In this document: positions 1 to 13,237 of the stretch, piece by piece
Layout of the letters: each line of letters begins with the position of its first letter
How positions within the stretch are numbered: the stretch's first letter is position 1
Assembly: GCA_903813345.2 (NCBI GenBank)
Contig: CAIIXF020000007.1
Location: 38,674,671 to 38,738,670, forward strand
Source: Owenia fusiformis
Taxonomy: Eukaryota > Annelida > Polychaeta > Sabellida > Oweniidae
DNA length: 64,000 nucleotides
Direction of reading: 5' to 3'
Made by a program: the position numbers and the translations under genes
The notes under the pieces: generated by a model
Told to the model about the DNA's origin: nothing
What the model saw: only the letters and a program-made list of their open reading frames with translations
The model's database searches: none

Positions 1-740
1 ACCAATTCTATGTTTGAAGGAAGTTTTAGACCCCTTGTTGAATAATCTTTTCATGCAATAAAAAGTCAGAAAAAGGAAGATCCTCTTTTGAGTAAATACT
101 GGTTCAACATTTTGAGAAAAATGTTGACATGGGGTCCCTATTCATAGTTTTTTGAATTGTTTGATTGATATTGAAAGAAAACATATTGTTAATCAAAATC
201 ACTGTATTTATGGCCAGAGAGTACTCATGGTGAAAGATATGACTGTTAATTTGCACTGGTGACAACAGACATATACTTCCCAAAGCATTATGGAATCAAT
301 CTTGAAAATATTTAATGATGTCAAGCTGACCTTATTTTCCTATATGATTAGTGTCAGTTCTTTCCAAATCCAATGCAGTATCTGCTGAGGAGGAAACCAC
401 GAATTAGCTTCACTTTATCATTTATAGCATTGTACAGCTTAGCTCAGAACTTAATTAATTCTGCTTACAATATCACCCGTCTGTGAGGTAATAAAAAGAT
501 TCAGCCCAGCATCCTGTATTTTGAAATAAAAGATAAACTTCATGCATGTTTTTTTGCCATGGAATTGCCCATCAACAATTTTTGAACAAACAAATACTAC
601 AAAATGTCTGACTGAGCCAATTCTCATATAGGGTTCATAGTGGTAGTTTACACCATTTTTTCGTACAGGGTGATCCTTAACTCAATAGTGCTTTACTTTG
701 AAAAGTGACACACAATTTAAGAGAAATCCCTGATCACTTG
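1..740. other. Non-coding, presumed RAB5 intron
   Basis: No exon, RNA gene or clear repeat structure is seen. The stretch lies upstream of the first RAB5 exon in the window, and that exon begins inside the GTPase domain, so it is most simply intron of RAB5. This is inference, because the upstream RAB5 exon is not in view. Confidence 0.4.
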
Positions 741-1887
741 TTAAGGGGCGGGGTCAAAATATCAATGTTCATATGGAGACGAAAGTAATTTCGTTTGGAC
801 AACAACCCCTCCACCCCCCCTCTAGACGAAAGCTTAGGTCACTTCAAAAAAACATTGATATAATCGTATCCTATTTGCCGGGTTATTATTACGGTGAATT
901 AACACACATTCGCAATTTAACTGCATTGAACTCTTCAAAAAGAGGAGGGAAAAGTACGGAATTTATTTGAAAAATGATCGAATTATCGTCTTTATCTACT
1001 AGTGGTTGGAAGACTGACTCGTGTACTCGAGTTTTACTCGCATTTGTCCTAAAAATCAATTGATCGAGTTGAAAACTTGAACTCGCGATTTGAAATGTTT
1101 ACCAAAAATTATTTTTCACTCGTTTTCACCTTACCTTGACTCGCGATTCGTCTCTCCTATTTGCAATTTCCATGCTTATAGTTGTAATGTTCTGCTTAAT
1201 CTGTATAGAAAACAACTTATTTTCTATTTAATGCCATGTGCGGAAGACAAACATACTCGGATTTTATTCTGCGTTCGTTATTTTTATGCAAAAGTTTCAT
1301 TTCCGGTTTGATGCATTCTGGGAATATCCAACAGCCGGGAATTTTAAAATATTTGTCTACCGCGATGCATCCTGGAACTTTCTGGATTGACGAAGTTGTT
1401 TTCACTATTTATTCGGTAAGTTTTACTATCTATATGGGACTAGGGGTGAACTTTAACGATCTATAGGGATGTGCAATACGATTTAGACAATAAAAAGTAT
1501 AGAGGCACTTGAAAGACTTGATCAAATTGATGAATTCTGCCGCTACTTCGGAAACTGAAACCGGAAGTAACTCAACTAAGTCAAATCGCGATTATAATCG
1601 TGGTTTTTCATGGCCCACTCGAGTGGAGATTTTCAGGCGAGTCCGACCACTATTATCTACCGATATTTTGGACCTATCACACAAAAAAGCTCACGAACTA
1701 TTGAAAACAAGCCTTTTTATCAGAACATAGTGCCAGAAAAAGTGGGTAAGTCCAATTATTTTTTGTATGTCAGATCCGAATTATCGATGTTTTTTGGTCA
1801 ACGAAAGTGCCCAAAAACCCCCTCCCCCTCGCGAAAGTACTTTCGTCTCCATATGAACATCGATATTTTGACCCCGCCCCTAAATCA
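741..1887. mobile_element. TIR element (MITE-like) split by a nested hAT-like MITE
   Basis: The left end GGGGCGGGGTCAAAATATC, continuing through a 'catatggagacgaaagta' segment, is repeated in inverted orientation at about 1828-1881, giving roughly 45-bp terminal inverted repeats. The interior is interrupted at 1000-1652 by another element; without it the host would be about 480 bp. No transposase is seen. A clean target duplication could not be read. A diverged lone terminus of the same family lies at 32262-32325. Confidence 0.7.
1000..1652 (+). mobile_element. hAT-like MITE, copy 1 (TSD TTATCTAC)
   Basis: The element starts TAGTGGTTGGA and ends TCCGACCACTA, short imperfect inverted repeats of hAT type. 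It is flanked by a perfect 8-bp direct repeat TTATCTAC at 992-999 and 1653-1660, which is the target duplication length of the hAT superfamily. It is 653 bp and shares nearly its whole length with the inverted copy at 45459-46133. It has no transposase; the short ORFs inside it are not conserved protein families I recognise. It sits inside the 741-1887 element, so it inserted later. Confidence 0.9.
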
Positions 1888-1900
1888 TTATCCTTTTCAT

Positions 1901-3530
1901 TATGTCCCCACCACATAGTGTGGGGCCATATTGTCGGCCTAGGCGCGTCCGTCCGTCTGTCCGTCTGTCTGTCCGTCCGTCCGTACGTCCGGCAGTTTTC
2001 TCCAAAACCGCTACCGATATCACCTTCAAATTTTCAGGGATAACTTATGAGTGCATACAGATGTGGACGAAAAAGTTTCAAGTCGATACCTACTTCCTGT
2101 CGGCCATTTTGAAGTCAAATGCTAAAATCCTTGTCTGCAAACTTTAAGAAAAATGGCCTCACTGTTGCTTTTAAAACGTTAACATCCTGTTCAGCTCACT
2201 TGATTCTAGATCTGATTAGGTTTTGGACCTGTTAGCCCAGTCATGGCAGCCATTTTGAATGTTTTAAGAAAAGTTAGCGTGCGATAATACTTTGTATCAT
2301 ATTGAATGGTGTTTTTGAGTTTTCATACTTAGACTATTTAGTAGGTTTATAAAAAATTTCAGGTGTACTTTATTGTAAAAGCCTATGTTATTGTTAACAG
2401 TAGTTATATGTGCTCATTTTGTAAAAAGAAATCAGCAAAAAAGTATAATCACTTTTTTATTGTCGGCCATTTTGGATTTTTCCATCCTAAAATTTTGTCT
2501 GTAAAGTCTTGTCTATGCGTTTTCAGGCGAACCGTTTGGTAGATCATTTTCAAATTTTCAGGGATGATTATTAGTATGAAAATCTAGATCTGATTAGTTT
2601 TTGGCATTCTGGGTAAATGTCAAGGCAGCCATTTGGGATTTTCCGTCCTAAAATCTTGTCTGTGAAGTCTTGTCTACGCGTTTTCAGGCGAACCGTTTGG
2701 TAGATCATTTTCAAATTTTCAGGGATGATTCTAAGTATGAAAATCTAGATCTGATTAGTTTTTTGGCATTCTGGGTAAATGTCAAGGCAGCCATTTTGGA
2801 TTTTCCGTCCTAAAATCTTGTCAGTAAAGTCTTGTCTATGCGTTTTCAGGTGAACCATTTGGTAGATCAATTTCAAATTGTCAGGGATGATTCTTAGTAT
2901 GAAAATCTAGATCTGATTAGTTTTTTGGCATTCTGGGTAAATGTCAAGGCAGCCATTTTGGATTTTCCGTCCTAAAATCTTGTCTGTAAAGTCTTGTCTA
3001 CGCGTTTTCAGGTGAACCGTTTGGTTGATCAATTTCAAATTTTTAGGGATGATTCTTAGTATGAAAATCTAGATCTGATTAGTTTTTTGGCATTCTGGGT
3101 TAATGTCAAGGCAGCCATTTTGGATTTTCCGTCCTAAAATCTTGCCTGTAAAGTCTTGTCTACGTGTGTTCAGGTGAACTGTTTGGTAGATCAATTTCAA
3201 ATTTTTAGGGATGATTCTTAGTATGAAAATCTAGAACTGATTAGTTTTTAGGCATTCTGAGCAAATGTCAAGGCAGCCATTTTGGATTTTTCCGTCCTAA
3301 AATCTTGTCTGTAAAGTCTTGTTTTCTGGTTTACTGTTTGACGGATCAATTTCAAATTTTCAGGGATGGTTCTTAGTATAAAAATCTACAGCTGACTAAT
3401 TTTTGGGGCATTCTTGGTAAATTTTAAGGTGGCCATTTTGCATTTTCAATTCCAAAATTGTAACAGTAAAGTCTTGTCTACTCATTTTCAGGATAACCAT
3501 TAGACGGGATCACCCATTGGTGGGGACATA
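1901..3530. mobile_element. GTCC-microsatellite element with 162-bp core repeats
   Basis: The left end is a hairpin-capable terminus (TATGTCCCCACC... with CCCCAC/GTGGGG arms, about 1901-1927) followed by a (GTCC)n tract (about 1948-1990). A tandem array of core repeats follows, and the right end is TGGTGGGGACATA at 3519-3530, matching the left end in inverted orientation. The plan (terminal hairpin, ACGG/GTCC microsatellite, about 160-bp core repeats) resembles the pearl-type, Helitron-associated non-autonomous elements known from bivalves. The family assignment is by recollection of structure only. Confidence 0.6.
2462..3500 (+). repeat. ~162-bp tandem repeat, about 6-7 units
   Basis: The landmark TTCCGTCCTAAAATCTTG recurs at about 2480, 2641, 2803, 2965, 3127 and 3290, a spacing of 161-163 bp. 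The last unit is diverged. Each unit carries 'ggcagccattttgga' and 'gaaaatctagatctgatta'. The array is the core of the 1901-3530 element and is non-coding. Confidence 0.9.
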
Positions 3531-4536
3531 TTGTACACATTTGTGTTCTTGTTTAATATTACAACTTAAGCATTGTGAGGTCCCTGATTATTATTTGATG
3601 AACATACAGACTGAGGGTTGAACAGATTGTCTATCTGTGATAGATTCCCTGTAATTATCTGAGACGTTCATCACCATAGGCATACATAACACAGGCCTCA
3701 TTTGTGGATCTCTAGATTGCGTAGTATTAAGTAGCTTGATCTATTCACTGTTCACCACATTCAAGATTGATGTATAACCGCATCATTTATGTTTCCAGCA
3801 TCATTGCATTAACTAGCGCTGACTTAACAAATTTACATTGCTGTTGGTTCAAATTTTTTATTTTGCATGTCTAATAATGATTTTAGTCATAGCTGGTACA
3901 GTATTGCATCTTGCCCTTGTTCTATATCCCTTTTATATATGTCTTCTCTAAGTCAGAGCTGAGGAAGATATTGAAGGAGATCTATGCGTTCTACTGACAT
4001 GATGCAAGACTTATCATCGGCACAGTTTCGAGAATGAATTTATAATGAGACAATTTTTTTGAGAAATGTCAAAATTATTCAATTTGCATAGCATTATGTT
4101 AATAAGACATGTTTCGTAGAAAAGATAATGGATTTGGAGATTGATTTCCAGATCTTGTTTTTTTTTTATTTAGGATCCATTTTGATCATTAAGAATCATA
4201 TATTGATGCAAATATTGATTAGTTTGCAGCTATAAATCCCACTTGATTTGTTATCATGTTTCTGCATTGGAATGCTCAAATTATGAAATATTTATGTCTA
4301 GTTAGGTTGTGAATTTCCAAATTCACAAAACCTGTGTGCAGAGATGCGAAACCGGAGACAAAATAATTGCAAAAGGAAGGATAATCTAAATGCATTAATC
4401 CAAAATGGAATAAACAGTAGCTTTGATTATTGTCAAAAGGATGAAAACTTTTTGGTCAATGGATTTATAAATTTTGGGAATTCATAGATATGATTGAATA
4501 TGGTTAAAATGACATAATTAATTGAATTAATAGAAT
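3531..4536. other. Non-coding stretch, no feature seen
   Basis: AT-rich sequence with no exon, hairpin or repeat that I can support; presumed RAB5 intron. Confidence 0.4.
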
Positions 4537-5144
4537 TACCGTATTCTCTGTAATTAGCGCCCAGGGCGTTTAGAAAATTAAAAATACATTATTTAGACCA
4601 TTCTAATAAGCGCCCATGTATGAAAGAAATCAGAAATCCCGAGGAATTTCATGTATGGCAATTTTTCTTGACAAGAATGCATTTTCTTCAACATATTTTT
4701 ATAATAATATGACAAGTGCTGTTATTGGAGAGAATACGGTAAAGATCGCTTAGACAATATTGACAGTGGTTGAAGACCTGTCTATGTCTAATTTATTTCC
4801 GGCACACCCACTTTGTCATTATCGCCGATTACCTTCAATATTTCCACTAGAGACTGCTGGATATCGATCTAAAGTTATACATTATTTCTAATTTGATGAG
4901 AGATCATCATTATTCGTGCAAAAGTCGTGTTAAAGTCGAGAAACATTAAAAAGAAACCAGAAAGTTCACGACCTTGACATGCGCAGAACATCTGCGCAGT
5001 AGCTTTTGAAATTTCTGAATGCCGATAAAGAACAATTCCTTCATTCATTATGGATTATTATGATTCCTCGATGTTTCTTGAACTTTGTGAAGCGGGGTGG
5101 GTGCTTATTAGAGAGTGGGCGGTAATTACAGAGAATACGGTAAT
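4537..5144. mobile_element. MITE with 27-bp TIRs (TACCGTATTCTCTG...)
   Basis: The left end TACCGTATTCTCTGTAATTA followed by GCGCCCA is matched by its inverted copy at about 5117-5144 (one mismatch, G/C). A third partial copy of the motif (GAGAGAATACGGTAA) sits inside at about 4726-4742. The outer TA could be a TA target duplication as in Tc1/mariner-type insertions. No transposase is present in 608 bp. Confidence 0.8.
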
Positions 5145-5441
5145 ATAAAACTATTGTAACTGTTATTATGTCAGTCAAAATAATTGCAACAATTGAATAA
5201 CATTCATATTGCATGTAGAAGTTACGTAGGCTTGAATATTAAAACATTGTGATGTGATTAATTACAATAGGAATTGGATTACAAGCAGGGTGATTATTAC
5301 AGCATTACAGCCATCATTTCTTGTCTATTGTGAGAGTATTAGGTTAAGTTGACTAAATTCCTGTTATTGATCACTGGTTTGGGTTTTTATTTTGTCTTTA
5401 CATTTTTAAATTTGGTCAAGTTCCTCATTGTCATTATCTGC

Positions 5442-6324
5442 TACAGTAAAACCTGTTTATCTGAACACCTCACTTATCTGAACACCTCTTAATATGAACA
5501 CTTTTCTTCCAGAGTTCTGGATTAAGAAAAATTAATTTTAGCCAAAGTGGCTATTTTCTACCCCCGGAAAATTTTGATATCTTCATCGAAATTGGTGCAT
5601 TCTGAGCATTTCTGTGGCTCATTTTGAAGCTTTGATTTCAAGGTTTTTATCTTGTATTTCTTCAAAATTTCTAAAAAGATATTTCTGAACAACCAATTTT
5701 TTACATCAAAATCATGTATTACGTTTGTCACCACCACCGTGCGTTGCCTGCTCCTTGTATAGCGCGCAAAACATGTTGTTGTTGTCCTGACACTTCAACC
5801 ATGGTCTCCCGTAACACCACTCTTCTCTAAACTTGCGTTTTTTTGCCACTGACTGCATTATCCTTATATTTTTTCACATTTTTTCCATTTCCACTAGGAC
5901 CGAAGTGAATCGATGACACGCCCAATATTTTTATACAATTGAACCGTACCTATGTAAAATTCCCCATTCCGTGAATCTTTTACTAGTCGTGTCATCAGCA
6001 CAGGACGAAAGTAAATATTGAAAAACTTAAAAATATTTTATCCCGACATAAAAGCATTTTTGAGATAGATAGAAGGAATGGATTACTGGGAAACTTTCGG
6101 CAGCTATTGGTAAGTTTACCACTAATGGATCTGTGCTCACGGTAGGATTTATTCGCCAAACTTGCGACTTATTTTGTAAAAATGTTCGCAAGCCTTCACC
6201 AATTATTCGCAAATTGAGAGTGGCGAGCGTTAATTCGGAACTCTGTTTTCTTCATCCCAAATTGAAAATATGAACACCTGCTTTGGCCAGTCCCAGTGGC
6301 ATTTGGGATAAGACAGGTTTAACT
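5442..6324. mobile_element. pogo/Tigger-like MITE
   Basis: The left end TACAGTAAAACCTGTTTATC is mirrored by GATAAGACAGGTTTAACTTA at the right. Terminal CAGTAAAACCTG is typical of pogo/Tigger-type elements. The 880-bp interior has no transposase ORF. A much shorter element with the same termini is at 41253-41431. Confidence 0.65.
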
Positions 6325-7754
6325 TAACCATCATCTTAAAGTAGAAGGAAATGGTAATTAAGAGGAACTCTTTTTTAAACAGTACATAGATTTATAAACT
6401 CAATAAGAAGTGAATCACTTAAAGTTAAATAAAGGTTGTAAAATAAAGGTTGTGAAAAGAAGAAAAGAATAGCTTAGTGCGCAGATTTGTTCTAAAAGGC
6501 AGTCTACTAAGTACATGTGCTCTGGTATGGATTCTGACTAAAGATACATTGTCTACATTAATTCATGTGTTATATAAGTTTGGTTGGTCATGTGATATAT
6601 GTTACTCATGTTTCCTATGTGTTAATAATTCCAAATCACAGTTTAGTTGTGTCATTTTGATTGGGATAAACAATTTTCAGAGTTTATGATTCATTGTCAC
6701 ATTATAGGATATTCTAGAATAACAAATAAGGTTATATTACAAGCATGTGCATGTTGTAAACAAAAATAGAATCAGTTTTTTCCAAAGTTTGTAAACATTG
6801 ATAAAAGTTTCAGAGATTATGGATCATATTTGGCAAAGAAAGTTCAACATCGAGATGAATCGTGCTAAGTGAAACTGAACTTTGGACATTGAAAATGACA
6901 CTTGAAGGTTTTTTGTTTACAAATTCTATAATAAACTTGAAAGAAGTGAATCACTTACTAGTTAACTAGGTTTTGGATTAAAGTTTGGCACCTTTGATTG
7001 CTTAACCTAAGTTTTGAATTATAGTTATATAAAAGGAGTAAATCCTATTGAGTTTTTGCCATCCAAAACTGTTTGCAGTAAGACCTTGTAAATTTATACT
7101 TCGTATACTCAGACAACTCAACCACTGGAAAGCTTTATCATTTGTTTGAATTCTTATATCATTCATTCAGCATTCATTAAAATCAAGTATAAGTGATGGT
7201 AATGGATACGTTTTCGACGGTTTCAGTGGGCTAGGGTTTGAGTTACCATTCTTAGCAAAGGACCTTATACACCCTCCATTGGGATCTCCTAATGGGAAAA
7301 AAATATTCATCTGATTTTTCAAAATGAGTATTCTGCTTCAATTATTACATTTATATTCACACTAGTATCTTGTTGACCTATATTCAGCACTGTATTGATG
7401 TATAGGCCACTTATTAGGGTCATAATTCAATCATGAAGTGTAGAGGCATAGATTCCAAACCAGGAAGTATTTTTGTCTGTCAAAATCCATTTACATCCTA
7501 CGCATCCCTGCATCTTATCCAAATATGTTACTACATAATGAAATATAATAGTATAATCTTTGGTTTTACAAACTTGTATGATATTTGATAAGTGTAAAAG
7601 TTGTTTTTGGAGCATTTTTCTATAGCCATTTTGTAGGGAAAAAAATGATGAAAAAATGTACAAACTTTTAATTTTAAGTATGACCTGAATCGATTGCAAA
7701 CTTCATATTTGCACATTTGATGAGATAAACCATTTGTGTTGTATTGTGAAATTA
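6325..7754. other. Non-coding stretch, no feature seen
   Basis: AT-rich sequence without a supported exon or repeat; presumed RAB5 intron. Confidence 0.4.
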
Positions 7755-8944
7755 TTATCCCATCGAACGAAGTTCGGAGGGATATAGGGAACGCCTCCGT
7801 CCGTCCGTCCGTCCGTCCGTACGTACGTCCGTCCGTACGTACGTCCGTCCGTCCGTCCGTCCGTCTGTCCGTCCGTCCGGGCAATAACTCAAATACCGTT
7901 GGCCCGATTTTGTTCATATTTTGTTCACATATACCCTATGGGGGTAGAAGTTCTGCTCGAAAGCCGATTTTCAAAATGGCCGCTCATTTCAAAATGGCGG
8001 CCATTTTAGTGCCGATTTTACAGTAATTTAGGTGTAATATGTAAAACTGTATTAGCAATATGTTTCAAATGTAAAAAAATATAAAGGACATTAATAATGC
8101 TACAAATGTAGATATTAAAGAAGCACATGGCAGCCATCTTGAAAAATGGTGGCCTTTACTCGTCATTTTACGATTTTTGCTATAACTCAAAAAATAGTGG
8201 AGCGATTTTGTTCATATTTGGTATGTGAATACTATAAACATTGCACACTGTCTAAAAACACTTTTGGTAGAAGGCGGCCATTTTGAAAAATGGCCGCCAT
8301 TTTAACGTATTTTACTATAACTCGAAAAGTAGCGGAGCGATTTTGTTCATATTTGGTATGTGAATACTATAAGCATGGCAGACTGTCCTATGACACTTTT
8401 GGTAGAAGGTGGCCATTTTGAAAAATGGCCGCCATTTTAACGTATTTTACTATAACTCGAAAAGTAGTGGAGTGATTTTGTTCATATTTGGTATGTGAAT
8501 ACTATAAGCATGGCACACTGTCTATTTCTAATGACACTTTTGGTAGACGGTGGCTATTTTGAAATTATGGCCGCCATTTTAACGTATTTTACTATAACTC
8601 GAAAAGTAGTGGAGCGATTTTGTTCATATTTGATATGTGAATACTTTAAGCATGGCACATTGTCTAATAAAACTTTGGGGAGTAGTCGGCCATTTTGAAA
8701 AATGGCCACCATTTTTATGTGTGTAATTTTACAAGTACGTGTGCGATTTTCAAAAATTTTAGAGGTGGCTTCTTAAAAGCATATTATTTCTTCTGATGAC
8801 AACTTGGCTAGTGAGCAACCATTTTGAAAATGGTGGCCTTTCTGGTGTGTTGTTTTATGATATTTGCTATTCGTTTGTAAAAATCCCAGCCATTTCTGTT
8901 CGATGGGATTCGCTACGCTTTGGCGTTGCCGTTGTTCTGGTTAA
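7755..8944 (+). mobile_element. GTCC-type element A with GGCCATTTT core repeats
   Basis: It begins TTATCCCATCGAACGAAG; the first ~30 bases can form a hairpin (TATCCC/GGGATA outer arms, CGAAC/GTTCG inner arms). Next come a (GTCC)n tract at about 7798-7880 and several ~135-140-bp core units, each carrying a palindromic GGCGGCCATTTT/AAAATGGCCGCC module and 'gagcgattttgttcatattt'. The right end contains GTTCGATGGGAT, the inverse of the left ATCCCATCGAAC. Copies B (17139-18721), C (55255-56404) and D (26330-28868) are in the opposite orientation. ORFs through the GTCC tract are repeat artefacts. Confidence 0.75.
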
Positions 8945-9374
8945 GTTTGCAATCGATTCAGGTCATACTGTATTTTTGGTATTTCTGTGATAATCAATGG
9001 AAACCAATGGCCTCTATTGGGATCTGCTGATATCCTCATGTTAAGTCAATGGTGCACAGGCCCATGTAAGTCAATACAACCTTACTGAACGAAATGATCC
9101 CTATCTCAGCTTATGTGTGTCCGAGCACTTTAATATTTTCCAAAGTATTATATGACATTTTATTCTTCATGTTACACCTACGAATGATTCATTTTGACCA
9201 TAGGGATATTTGCCAATAATTGCACCTTGTCCTTTGACTGAAAGGTTATTTTTATTGGTATTATAATAACCGAAATTGTAGAAGTAACAGGTCTTGTCAT
9301 CAGCTTGAGCGACGAGTAAAGTTGGCCAAATTTCCCCTACCTCTTATTTAAAGAATAATTTTGTGTATTTTCAG

Positions 9375-12300
9375 CTGCATTTCTAACACAGACAGTTTGT
9401 TTGGATGATACCACAGTAAAGTTTGAAATCTGGGACACAGCGGGCCAAGAACGCTACCACAGTCTCGCACCTATGTATTATAGAGGTGCACAGGCGGCCA
9501 TTGTTGTATATGACATCACAAACCAAGTAAGTGCACCATGTCCTTTTACAGGGTGGTCCACAAAAAAGTGAAACCTTGTAATAAGCTATATCTCCGTTGT
9601 TACTTGCATTAATGGGCTAATATTCTCACATGTTTTAGATGTAGGTCTAATGTTCTGTTTTTATGGCTACCATAGGGACACTGTAGAAGTTACATGGCAT
9701 CAGCAGACATAACTGATTAATAAGTGATGTGCTCAATCCGTGCTCCACAGTTCTGGACAACTGTTTCAATGCGTATGTTGAAGTTGTTCACTGCTCAAAA
9801 AACTTTAGATAAACAGCCAATCCACATGAAACCAATGCTGCAAGGATCCACATGGAATCCTTGCGAAATCCACGTGGAATCCATGTGAAATCTTCATGGA
9901 TTTTAGGCATGTGGATCCACTTGGAATTGGGAAAGTTTTCCATGTTTATTTGCATGGAATCCATGAAAAATATCCACATTTAAACATGTGACAATCATGT
10001 AGATCCATGTAGAATCCAAATGGATCAAATCCATGTGGAAATAGTGTGGATTCTATGTGGAATCTATGTTGATTGCCACATGTATCCAATTGGATTCCAT
10101 TGGGATCATATTGTGGGTGTACAACAATTATTTTCCCTTAAAATAAAGAAAAATGCTGACAAAAATGTATGTGAGAATATTAGCTGAGATATAGCTTGTT
10201 GCAACTGGGTTCACTTTTTGGACCACCCTGTAATTAAATGCAATAAACTTGGATATTGTAAATCCTCTCTCACCTAAATGCCATTCAATGTGAATAACCA
10301 CAGATCACCACTGATGTCATAATAATTAATAATATAAGGGTTGGAAGATGGACCAAATTGTATTTAGGAGGTCAGTAGAATGAATATCTGACTTAGATTA
10401 TGTTGTTGGGAAAGGAGTTAGTTTGATAAGATGATACAATAAGGCTTGAGTTGAATCCATATGTTGGAGTTGAATCCATACACTGAAATTGAATCCATAT
10501 GCTTAATATGGGTATGTTAAGGTAGACAATTTGCTTTTATGTAAGAACAATGCTCAAAGATTGTTTCCATTTTTCAGGACACATTTGGGAGGGCAAAGAC
10601 TTGGGTGAAAGAACTACAGAGACAGGCCAGCCCTAATATAGTCATAGCGTTAGCAGGGAATAAGGCAGATCTGGCAAACAAACGCATGGTGGAGTACGAC
10701 GTAAGTAACAACAATCTTGTTAAAGTTGATTTCTGTTAATTCCTCAGGTATTCTGAGGGACATTAAGTCAATGGTACCCAGTTGAAAATAGATTTTTTAA
10801 TAAGAACAACTGAGTATTAAATGATATTGAGGTCAATTTTGAATGGTTCTTGGGATATTAAAAGTAAAATGACGTGTATTGCATCTCTGAAAGAAAATAA
10901 GTGAGAGGTATGCAAGGATTTCACTAGAAATTCTCACAACAAGCTAAATAAATGAAAACAACAGGCAAAATTAATGGAAATCATTTTAACATGGAAAAGT
11001 TGAAAGGTCCTCAAAAAGAACATGCGATTTAGTGAAAACAACCAGTGAAAATTGCCTGTTGCCTGCTGCTAATTCCCTGGGTATGAAATACTGATAGATG
11101 ATATATTTTTCATGTAACAAATCTCTTAACTCGAGTCATTTTTAAAATCAGCTCAATCATATCGGCAACATCTCAAAAGGGGTGACCTTAAATCGGAGTG
11201 AAGATGTTGTATGTTCATAAGCAGGAAAGTTCTTTAATCATTTGTCATACGTCCAACTACAATGTTACTATGTTTTCTCAAGTACTTTCTAATGTCAACA
11301 TTACTTTGGCCCCATATATCAAATTATGAAATCAGAAATGACAGATCAAGTTTAAAAATAACTTTGCAGTGACATTTTAAAGAAATTCCATTTGATATGC
11401 TCGCTACTTTTGTCACCAACATAAAGTAGTGGCGTGTATCAATATTTTGTATCTGTAACACCCTGTTACAATTTTGTTATTTTTACTAAGTGGTAACCAA
11501 TTTTAATATTCACACATCTCTTTATTTTTCAGGAAGCCCAAGCATACGCAGAAGAAAACAGTTTACTATTTATGGAAACTTCAGCTAAAACAGCTATGAA
11601 TGTAAATGATATATTTTTGGCAATAGGTAAGTAAGAAAATTTACCAACATGAATCTTATGTGGAGGTTTCATTAGATTCCCTTGGACAACAGATAAAACA
11701 AAATCGTTGGAAATACTAGTAATAGTTTAAACATGGAAACAATTGCTGAATTGCAAAAAATATTTTAAAAAATGAACATCGATCAATTTTGGTAAAAATA
11801 ATATGAAAATTTGCCTGCTACTCTTATGCATGTACTTTTGAAGTGTGCCTCATAAGTCAGATTTTTGGGTCTGATTATCCAGGTATTATCCATATCCAAT
11901 ACATCCTCGAAGGGGTTCAGAAACTTAAATGCTGAAATGTGAATATCATAGTCCAAGTCATAATCTGATAACACTTCAAGTTATAAAATATTATGTGTAA
12001 AAATAGTGCCAAAGTATAGGTTCACTATCAGCTTATAGGTCTAAGCTTAAATATGTCTGTACTTTGTGACATGTAATATATGAAAATATATAGAACTTAA
12101 AATAAGTTGTAAATTAGATATTTGTTGTACATTCATACCAAATGACCCTAGAAAATATGAAGTTTATAAGTTTTGTAACTTTTCAACTCGGGTGAGGTCA
12201 ATATTGTCCCAGGGTGAGGGATTTTTGACCAAGACCATCATCCTGGGAGTAGACACTTTTGAAATGCATATTCTAATGAATTGGAATTTTTACCAGCTCC

Positions 12301-12491
12301 CCGGGTGGAGACATTAACCCACAAGGCTTTTGAGTGACGCATATTTGCTAAGAAATCATCAGATATTTATCTTAATTTCAGCAAAGAAACTACCTAAAAG
12401 TGAACAAGGACAAGCCTCACAACCACGACAAAGAGGAGTAGATTTAAATGAACAGAACCAATCAAGCTCAGGCGGCTGTTGTAAATCATAA
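9375..12491 (+). CDS. RAB5: RAB5 small GTPase, exons 2-5 (5' exon outside window)
   Basis: Four coding exons join in frame with GT-AG junctions: 9375-9526, 10578-10700, 11533-11626 and 12382-12491 (stop TAA 12489-12491). The product matches RAB5 closely: [20 protein letters not shown], switch [21 protein letters not shown], the NKAD guanine-binding motif, ETSAK, and a C-terminus ending GGCCKS. The CC pair is the geranylgeranylation site. RAB5 controls early-endosome tethering and fusion. The first exon in view starts after the IGA of the effector loop, so the P-loop exon lies upstream of base 1, implying an intron above 9.3 kb. The intron after exon 9375-9526 holds a MITE (9547-10232). Candidate polyadenylation signals AATAAA are at 14875, 15524 and 16172; which is used cannot be told. 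Confidence 0.96.
9547..10232. mobile_element. MITE with TACAGGGTGGTCCA termini in RAB5 intron
   Basis: The left end TACAGGGTGGTCCACAAAAA is matched by inverted TTTTTGGACCACCCTGTA at the right, with about 26-bp TIRs and flanking TA, as in Tc1/mariner-derived MITEs. The second half (about 9820-10110) is a dense set of degenerate ATCCACATGGAT-like palindromic words, probably an older internal repeat. It is non-coding. Confidence 0.8.
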
Positions 12492-13237
12492 GACCATATA
12501 AGGACAGTTAGTAATTCAAACTGCGGTCTGATGAAATGGAATTTTAAAATCGAAAATTTGTATAGAGATATTGAGTTGGCTGGCACGATGTGAACGCGGG
12601 ATCAAGTGGAATATTGAAGACTAAATCAATAATTATCATGGATTATAATATTATAATTATTACATCATGCAGTTCATTATGGTGATACAGAACGGCAGAG
12701 ATCAATGCGACAAAGCTGAGCCTTATATACTGGCGCCATCTATAGCTGCTTGAAGTCACATTAGTGCAAACAGTATTCAAAACATCAGTTGTAGAATTGG
12801 GCATTAAGATGGCATCATACAATGTAGGGAAGCAAAAAGTTAAATCATATTAACATTAAGGAAGGCAAAATAGAATGATTATGTGAAGTCATTCATGCAC
12901 AAACAGATCAAGGATCATCCTTAGACTCATCAGAATTTAAAAGATTATCTTTTAATAACATTTCAAGTGTGACTGAGTTTAGGCATCAGCTTTCATCTGT
13001 TATATCGACACTTTAGTGCTTAGCTGTAAAAGCAGGTGAACCAATGGTGTGCTTGGCCAAATATGTTATTTTACAGAATTGCACTAGGAGGAGGGAATTA
13101 CCCAGAGTTCAAAGACAAACTTGTCCTCATTTAAAATTGAACCTGGAGGTTCATATCTACATAATGGTAGGTTCATCTATGAATTCTAGGTAATTTTGCC
13201 CTCTTATAGCATTGTAGAATTTTGAAATACAGCCATC
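12492..13237 (+). other. Likely RAB5 3' UTR
   Basis: Unique AT-rich sequence follows the RAB5 stop with no new exon. No AATAAA occurs here, so the transcript probably extends to one of the signals at 14875, 15524 or 16172. The UTR assignment is inference. Confidence 0.4.

Noticed and set aside
7531-8026. Overlapping ORFs of about 96-128 codons across the GTCC tract
   Set aside because: They are translations of (GTCC)n and of the element's hairpin end; Arg/Thr/Asp or Ser/Val/Arg-Pro runs follow from the repeat, and the same frames recur at 1902 and 56149.
1-9374. A RAB5 P-loop exon (GESAVGKSS) inside the window
   Set aside because: Searched by eye on the plus strand and not found; it is taken to lie upstream of base 1.
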